Assembly (NCBI GenBank): GCA_030248225.1
Contig: JASANE010007429.1
Coordinates: forward strand, 1 to 64,000
DNA: 64,000 bases
Source of the DNA: Trileptium ribeirensis
Taxonomy: Eukaryota > Nematoda > Enoplea > Enoplida > Thoracostomopsidae
Direction of reading: 5' to 3'
Below the pieces are notes generated by a model. It was not told the origin of the DNA. It was given only the letters and a program-made list of their open reading frames with translations, and did not search any database. Each line of letters begins with the position of its first letter. Within the stretch, counting starts at the first letter, position 1. This document shows positions 56,236 to 64,000 of this stretch, piece after piece. A program made the translations under genes and the position numbers.

Positions 56236-59170
56236 TGGATTTGTTAAGGGCAGGGGTTGGATGGGGATTTTTCCTTATGTCGGCAATGGGTTATAAAAGG
56301 GGACGGGATTCGTCTACGAAGAATTGTGCGGTTCGAGGTGTGGCCAGTAGAATGCTGTGGGACGCTTGGTATGGCGCGCGTCTATATTTTCGTAAGCGGT
56401 TTTAGTGCCTTATGTTTTGTGATGCGGTGTGATACTTGCTCGACTCTATTGCTCGAGTTTCAGATATTCGGTCAACAGACACGGATATATAAGGTTTATT
56501 ACAACGTACGATAAAATATTAGAATTCTAATCACACCGCTGATGACTCTTGGCACTATTTTGATAACCGTCTCTGAATACGTACTTTCCTCGGTGCTCAA
56601 TTCGAACTGCCTCGGTACTGCTCTTTCGTACCGTATTTTTGCTAACATCATCTTCGCACTAGTTCTTCAATACAGTTAATCGAGGTCTCGTTACCAAAAC
56701 GGTGGTACTTTCTTTAGTACCAAATTATTTTTAGCTCACGCTATTACTTCACCGGACTTTACTGCACAGTCTAACTCGTATTCTTCGCACCTGATCCGCC
56801 ATCGCCCGCAAGTGTTGCTCCAAATGTGTCGTTTGAGAAATGACATCGGGCAAATGGCTAGCCGATGGAGATCGGCTGCGCGTATTGGTTTCGAGAGTAT
56901 CGTAATCCTGAAAGTGAAAAACCACAAAGCAGCGCGGGCGGTTCACGGAATTGGGAGTGTGCGAGACGAGTGCAACATCTCTTTGAACTTTCGCAGATTG
57001 GGCGCAAATACGACTGTAGCTGGCAATGCGTTCCAGTGATCGACTACGCGGTATGCGAAGCAATAACGAGAGCAGTTGAGACGCGGATGAACACGAGCGC
57101 GAAGTTTCAGCATATGTCCTCTGAGGTCATTGTTATTGGTGATGAAGAACCGGCAGAGAGGTACATCAACTAGTCCGTGTGCCATTTTATACACCATTAT
57201 TAGGTCCGAACGTATCCTGCGGACTTCGAGTGTTTGTAGTTGAAGACTTTGTAATCTCTGCTCATATGGAAGATGGGCGATGTCGGGAACAAGCTTGGTT
57301 GCTCTATGCTGCACGTTCTCCAATAGTTTGCTGTCCCGGTGGTAATGGGACGACCAACAGGTTGAAGCGTACTCCAAGCGGGGCCGTATCAACGCTTTAT
57401 AGATAGGCAGAAATATATTGCGTGATGGGTAAGCCAAAGTGCGTCGAAAGGCTTGAATCACTCGGGAGCATTGGCTAACAACTTCACTGCAGTGTTTCGA
57501 TGGTTTTAGATCGTCACTGATCCAGACTCCTAAATCGCGCTCAGTACAACGATTTGGGATGGCGGCATTGTTCAGCGAATAATTGTGATGGAGGTTTGAT
57601 CGACCGAAATGGAGGCAACAACATTTGGCAACGTTGAAATCGACTAGAGAATCGTTTGACCATGCCTTTAGACCTAACAGATCGTTTTCGACGCTTCTTC
57701 ACGCACTGCAGCCACTGTTTGCGTCAATTTTGACGATCCCTATCTATTACTTTGGTCCTTAGAGATATTTAACGCTAACAAGTATTGGCCTAATCCTTAA
57801 CTCTAAATTATCACACTATTGTTTAAGGGTTATACTTGAGCGATAATGAGTGGAATTTATGTTGTCACTTTATTAAAGCCCTTGTGGGTTGACGCAATGA
57901 CGCCGGGCGGTAGCCATTGTGCGATTATCTGAGTACCTCAACCTAAGCCTTAGATTTACGCTAATAGTACCAGCTAATTTAAACAGGCCGACGCCGGACG
58001 GTAGCCAACCACGTTATTAAAACTCTATAGTAGCGGTCGACTACAATGCAGTTGAAGTTTGCTCATTCCTGACCTTTACTGCCTGGTCTCAGGATGGTTT
58101 GGGGATAGGGATTTCTCGAGGTGGTTGTTCGAATACTCATTCCTTACTCAAGCGGTCTACTAAAGAATAGTGCGCCCCACACAATGACGCCGGACGGTAG
58201 CCACTGATGTGTAAGCACTACTAATTTTATTCAAGACCCACACACTCTCACCCTGATTACCACTCACTCAACACGAAGGGCCGAAGTCTTTAAAGTATTG
58301 CTAAACCTAGCACTTTACTATTACCTATCGGCCTTACGAAGTCTTATTGCCAGTTGCTTCTGGTTTTTCTTGGGAAAAATAATATTACTAATTAAGGATA
58401 CTAATGCGTTAAAAATACTTATATGTGCTGCGCCTATAGCTCTCTCCTTCGCTCCAGGCTATTTCCACTAAGATCCGTAAACGTCAAACAAGAAACCCGC
58501 GCATTCCTTGCCCTGCGTAATACGATACTGGTTGCATCAATCGTACCTAAAGGAAACCCGAGTGTAGGCGTTCCTTGCCAAGCAGTAGTAAATAAAGCCC
58601 GAGTATAGGCGCCTTAAAATAAAAGCACGTACAGAAGGGCCGACTATAAATTCTTTCTTTTTAATATAAGTCGACGGTGTCCGCAATTCTTTGCGTTATT
58701 ACGATCCAGGTTATTCAACCCACTATGAAGTCAGCACAGCCAGCAGTACACGCTCCCCAGAATTACTATACTACCAAACTGTGAACCGTAAAACCTAAAG
58801 CCGGAAACAATAAGCGAAACTTACGTAATCTATATCGGCTATTAGCTAGGTAATCCACAACACGGAACCATAATCATAAAACAAAACTACAGAGATAAGC
58901 TTTTCGCTTGTCACCATACCGGACTAAATAAAGCAGCCAACTTACTTTGTAAACTAGAAACAAATTAAACTATGCATAGCTAGTAAATTTAACGAGTAAA
59001 AATATGTAAATTAGGTAAATAAAAAGGAAGTAAAATTTTAAATTTTGAAATTTTATAGAAACCACAACTTGAGAAAGCGATATAATAAATATTTTAGTGA
59101 AAAAACATAAAAATTTGGATTTTAACCCCGGGATCCCCTTGCTAGCCTACTAAACCCCTGACACCCGACA
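56236..59170. repeat. Repeat unit D2 (2.9 kb)
   Basis: Homologous to D1, but about 1 kb longer because it includes a CR1/L2-like reverse transcriptase segment at 56,943-57,725. At positions homologous to the D1 motif it carries GACGCCGGACGGTAGCCA instead (57,897; 57,988; 58,184). The end GCTAGCCTACTAAACCCC matches the D1 end GGTAGCCTACTAGACACC. Confidence 0.62.
56943..57725 (-). pseudogene. 5'-truncated CR1/L2-like LINE ORF2, C-terminal part
   Basis: Continuous minus-strand frame from about 57,695 (preceded by stops) to TGA at 56,943: NDLLGLKAWSNDSLVDFN, KCCCLHFGRSN, ERDLGVWISDDLKPSKHC, then YKALIRPRLEYASTCWSSH and VDHWNALPATVVFAP. These are the thumb and C-terminal blocks of CR1/L2-like reverse transcriptases. 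The YADD active site is missing, so the copy is 5'-truncated and inactive, yet this part of the frame is undamaged, suggesting a fairly recent insertion. Confidence 0.87.
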
Positions 59171-61229
59171 GAGACCTACAATAAATAAAAAGCACACAAT
59201 TAGGTAAACACCTAGCTACAGAATTATAAGCTAATTATAAGTTAAATTGTTAAATCAACATACTGAATTCTCTGTGCCGGTGTTTACCACAGTACTTATA
59301 AAGCTGCTATATTCCACACATAGCAATAACAACAAACAGCACAAAAATACAAAGCAACGATAAATAAGCATCCATCTACATAATTACAGTAAATTTTAAA
59401 ACAAATTGTTAAAAACTAAAACCTTCTTATGTACAGAAACACTCTGAGTTCCAGACATGCATCAAAAATGCAAAACACGCGACAGCAGCGCGGCACATGT
59501 TAGAGCGCGTAGCGGGATTAAAAACACGTAAAAACAATGTACATGTGCCTTTGTTATGAAAAAATTGGAAAAAATCTGCAATCACTACACCAGTAGGCAT
59601 ATTAAAAGCTGGGTAGCAGAAGCATTACTTAACCCTTTAAGCAGGACTTAATTTATTTGTCGCACAAGCAAGTGGCACAAATAAAAAACTGGCGCTGTGA
59701 TTTTTCTCTCATAAAACGAAATATACACGATAAAAATAATGTTTCGCTAGCCTTAAAACCTTGCGCTGCTAGAATTTCAATTTTTTCTTCTTATGGTTTG
59801 TAATCCGAATTTTTTTTAGTTTTCCCAATAAATTTCACATGCGTGACGGAGGCCCAGTGGACTCCGAAATGTACTTCTTGTTGCGTAACTTTTTAACGCG
59901 TGAGTCGATATTCATACACATTTAGGAGAAGTCATCAATCCTGATTCTGAATGGACCCCTAAATTTTCCATACTGTGCATGTACAGGTGTACTAGGACCA
60001 GTTCTGGCCCTGAGGGAGCCCTGCTGCACCACCTATCATGTTCACTGTGGTGCCTGGACAACCCTGGCTTACACAATTGATTGCCTGGTGGACCCTAGTC
60101 TGACCGGCTTAGCAGGCTGCCGGTGGGTTTACCAGGGTGTTCGGCCTGGCCCCTATGATGGCCCACATAAGGCTGACCCGTCATTCCCTCCCTTTCTGTT
60201 ATTGGGTCCTATACCTTATACCAAGGCCTGCAGAGAACCCTTAGCGGTAGGGTCCGTTTTCGAGAACGGGCCTGCTGAGCCGAAGGGCTATTCCACAACC
60301 CTCGGGCCCTAAGACGCCGTGATGCGATTGTTTTATCTTACTTCGATGTAAGGCCTAACTAGCTGGGCCTAACCGGTCCACTGTATTTGAGGGTTATTCG
60401 GGAGGCGGGAAGACCGTTTGCTCTAAGGAACTTGGTGATCTATACACTAATACTAGTTGTTGGCGAGGGACGAGCGGAAATGCGAACACGAGCGAAGCTA
60501 ACTGAAGCGTTGGGAATAGGCTAGGTTTAGCGTAATGGTATCAATGTATTTGTTCGGGTTTGGCCGTAATTTGACTGTATCGAAGCTGAAGTAAGCCTTT
60601 GAGTGGGGAGCAGGGACAAGGCAGCAGTAAAGCGCCATGCTGGGCGCGAGCATCATTGGGAGACGGCGTACGGGGAAAGGACAGGGAACATAGTCCAAGC
60701 TGCGTTGGGCCTACCTTAGAGGGAAATCGTATGTTTTCTTGAAAACAGGGTGCACTTAACTTAGACCAGTCTAATCCGCCTGTAAGATGACACACGACAA
60801 ACGTTTACACTTGGTTCTACCTTTTCTTTTGGCAAAATATGAAATCAAAAACATGTGAACGAAAACATCACCCAATCGGGTGCACGCTTTGGAGCAATCA
60901 TTTACATCGTAAATGTGCCAAGACCAGAGCCCATGCGCGAGCTCCTTGGCTCAACAGGTACATGTATTAGAAATTAAAAATAACTAGAAATTAGATTCCT
61001 TTTTTGGTCGCAGCTTTTCCCGGATAACCAAATGATATCTGGTGAGCTCCAGATGGGCTCTTTCAGAAACGCGGAACCCTTGACCCGAAATTTTACTAGT
61101 TAATGTCTTCTGACTTGGGCGGACGAAATCAAGCTAGTGAGCTCTAATCAGGCTCTTCTGGAAAAACGGGCGTGTTATATCGTTTGAAAACACAATGGAC
61201 TTCGGAGCACGTAAAAGTAATCGTCCGAT
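59171..61229. other. Non-genic stretch with a GC-richer block
   Basis: The part 59,960-60,800 is less AT-rich and has open frames on both strands (for example 60,088-60,312 plus), without recognised domains. The rest is AT-rich. Nothing assigned. Confidence 0.4.
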
Positions 61230-62000
61230 CCGCAGCCTGTAATATACTCCTAACACGATGGCTCCGAAATACCCCTTTAAATTTTTTTACGGTTAGAAGC
61301 ATTCCCACTCTGGCGGGAGACCGTAAAACTTTAGCAGGGACCAACAATTTAGGGTACCAACACTTACGGGCGCGCGGAGCATCCGACGGACGCCCCAGCG
61401 CCAGCAAGTGCGACCTTTGTTATCTTGAAAACAAAAACTTGAACCGCCAGAAACGTCTCGGGCAGACCTCTTCCAAGAGTCTGCAGGTCGAAGAGTCCGC
61501 CCGAGCCGAGCACAACTCCTCCAAAATTTAGCTACCCAAAATTTGTTCTAAATCTGAAACACCCTCGCCCATAAAATTTCTAAGCCTGCTAACCGTCAAC
61601 GCCAGTGAGAAATTTTTTCCTTTTTTCACGCCATCAACGCCAGTGAGAAAATTTTTTTCCTTTTTCACGCCAAATTTAGTATAAAACAAGTACTAACGAG
61701 CACTACATTCGCTGGGTGTCCGTTATAAGCACGACCCAGTGAACGGGGAACTAGTCGAGCGTGGACACCTCCCCTTTTTGAACACAATTTGGCCCAAAAG
61801 TATATTTTAATCTCGGAAGCGCGGGCGCAGCAATTGCGGGAGCGCGACGCATCCGAAGGACACCACAGCATCCGCAAGGGTGCCCTTGGTCCTAGGCTTA
61901 AGCGAAAAGTCAAAAACTGCGGAAATCCCCGGGCAGACCTCTTCCACGAGTCTGCAGGTCGAGGAAACCTCCCGGGAAAAACGGAAGAAAACGAGGGAGA
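61230..62000. repeat. Diverged direct duplication, about 300 bp twice
   Basis: Shared words at about 61,370-61,500 and 61,820-61,970: GCATCCGA(C/A)GGAC, GGGCAGACCTCTTCCA, GAGTCTGCAGGTCGA. Between them a 39-41-bp unit (TCAACGCCAGTGAGAAA and following T-run) is repeated twice at 61,594-61,672. Confidence 0.65.
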
Positions 62001-64000
62001 GAAACTTTCAAGATACAAAACCTACGGCAACAACCGCCGACAAAACACGTCAAACTTTAAAGCTAAACTGCTCGACTGCCCCAACTGATGGAATAGGCAC
62101 CGTTTTTTATATGCCGGCTTAAACCCCCTTTCCTTCTCTTTGATCTCTCTTGGCCCCTAAAGTTTTAAATTTAAAATTTTGCAAAGGCGAGCACTCGCAG
62201 GACAAACAAACGATAAACTATGACAACGAATAAATATAAACGGCAAGTATGTGCAGACCCTTTGGCAAAATTCGAGCCGCATACATACATATATGGTCGG
62301 CACTCCAAAACAAAAAATATATATCAATATAAATATGGCTGCTTGCTGGGCATTGGCCGACAATTGCCAGAAAAACAAAACCGCCCGCTGGTCGGTGCGG
62401 CAAAATTTTAAGAGAAAATTATAACGGCGCTCAGGGCGTTGTTCGCTTATAGGGATATCGGCACATTTTTGCCAATATCTCAGGAACTAAAAACAGCAGG
62501 CGATCCGGGCAAGACCGGAATCTCGCCCTGACAGACCGGCTGCTGATGAAATTAAAATTTTTGTTGTATCGCCCATGAAAGGCCTGTTATTAGAGGACGA
62601 TTTGGGCACATAAAATACAAAATTTTGATGTCCCATTTGAGTTTAGAGGATCCTGAGCGGACTCGTGAGGGCGGGCGGTCCCGGTTTCAACTAATTAGTT
62701 AGGACGGGATCCGATATGTGTACCGGGCTCAAAATTCCGGGGACTTTTGATTATTTTATGGGTCCTTTAAGGCTTGAAAAATTGGGGCTTATACGCCTGT
62801 TCGGGGATCCGTAAGTACTTAGGGGAACCAAAATTTTTGACCCGCTTGGACAATTTGGCACCCCTAGGGAGTCCCTTATAAGGTTTAGTCTACCCCGTCC
62901 CCCGGAGTTTAGCAGAAAACATGGACTTTTGGCGCCCTACCGTAAAATGGTACCTCAGAAATATTGTATTCGCTTTTTCACTTCTCCAAAGCCGAAAATT
63001 GTGATTATCTAAATATGATCGACCGCTCTGACCCTACACAAAAATATATATATTATATGTACGTAATGAGCATTAAACGCACAGCAGATATCAACGATTA
63101 CTGGTAATCCCACATCGTGTCCGCCTCATATAAACCTCATAGGTATTTTATGTTACTAAACTCGCATTTTATGTTATTAAACTGGAAAATGGCCTTTCTC
63201 TGCAACCAAAATGTATTTGATATTTTAGGTACACCTTCACATTTGCGCAGCTGCGGCTGCGGAAGTGAGGGGCGATATAGAGTCGGGGGTCTTATTAAAC
63301 AAAACTCTTACAGCCGCTGCAATTAAGGTTAGCTGAACCCCAACTAGTTGTTGGGAGCAGATAGACATCAGCACAACTCGGTTCAGAAAAAAATGGGATG
63401 GCTGATTAATGAAGAGGAAAGTAAAATCTGAAACATAATTCGAAAAGCTGTTTAGTATTAACGAACATTTGATCGTCTAGTCACCGCAGTGCAGTAAAGA
63501 AACATGTTTTTGTATATACGCAAATTTTATTGAAAATTAAAAAATAGCTGAAGGTAACCCTTTGCGCACCGCACGCTGTGTCAATGTTTTTTCTGCTAAT
63601 ACGTAATTGTAACACAAATGTTTTATCGAATTTTTTAGTTTTGCGGAACTGGTGTACAAAGAATGTATCGTAAAGATACTTTGATATCAATGCTGAACAG
63701 TTTTAAATTGGCTGCCCTCCAGGATCAAAAGCTCTGTTGCTTGCTTCAACCATATGAGGCGAAGAATTCACAAGTTCATATTTCATGAGTGACTGCACAG
63801 TAACTTTATGGCTCGTTTAAGTTAATTTGTGTGCACCGTGACCTAGCTATGTCCCAATAGTGAGGACTTACTATTTGGGACAATGACTAGTCAACGCTGA
63901 CTATTCAATTTGTCCGTATATACATAGCTAACTATCGTTGGAAAACTAGACGTCACGGCTGACTAGCTAGGACATTTGGCAGTGTCTTGGCTTACTTTTT
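62001..64000. other. Non-genic stretch
   Basis: No gene, RNA or clear element. Two partly inverted words (GACCTAGCTATGTCCCA and GACTAGCTAGGACATTT) occur in the last 160 bp, but the right side is cut by the window. Confidence 0.35.

Noticed and set aside
60088..60312. 74-codon open frame in the GC-richer block
   Set aside because: Higher GC content lowers stop frequency; no domain or homologous copy was recognised.

Overview
The window is animal nuclear DNA. Genes are split by GT-AG introns, intergenic and intronic DNA is AT-rich, and the sequence is full of minisatellites, MITEs, a SINE and non-LTR retrotransposons. Two things point to an arthropod or a close invertebrate relative: a cell-adhesion gene of the NCAM/Fasciclin II type, and a LINE whose ORF1 resembles the DUF4780 domain. 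The species cannot be named from the sequence.

Positions 2,939-27,980 (minus strand) hold most of one NCAM/Fasciclin-II-like gene. Fifteen coding exons were read by hand with acceptor and donor dinucleotides and codon phase: Ig1 to Ig4 with two exons each, the first half of Ig5, two FN3 domains with two exons each, a transmembrane exon and a last cytoplasmic exon with the stop codon. Every junction between neighbouring exons is in phase except Ig5 to FN3-1, where one exon (second half of Ig5) is missing from my reading. The first half of Ig4 exists as two intact tandem exons 36 bp apart whose phases make them mutually exclusive, plus a third truncated copy with a destroyed acceptor. A short upstream exon at 27,917-27,980 may encode the signal peptide.

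The introns of this gene carry tandem arrays (period 33, 131, 143 and 176 bp), TA-flanked MITEs, a 2.5-kb foldback element, and two of three copies of an interspersed repeat of about 0.8-1.0 kb.

Positions 28,000-46,500 are non-genic: a tRNA-derived SINE with 14-bp target duplications, satellites of 75 and 214 bp, a 5'-truncated LINE copy with an 8-bp target duplication, two copies of a 0.38-kb MITE with 5-bp target duplications (one inserted in a foldback element copy), and a decayed CR1/L2-like reverse transcriptase piece.

Positions 47,099-53,107 (minus) are a nearly full-length 6-kb LINE inserted into an A-run: ORF1, a compact third ORF of 133 codons, then endonuclease, reverse transcriptase and RNase H, with four apparent one-base frame breaks. 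It is preceded by about 560 bp of G/T-poor, A/C-rich DNA.

Positions 53,500-59,170 hold further CR1/L2-like remnants and two adjacent diverged repeat units (D1, D2) in which a short reiterated GC-rich motif differs in concert. Positions 59,170-64,000 show only minor duplications and no recognisable gene.
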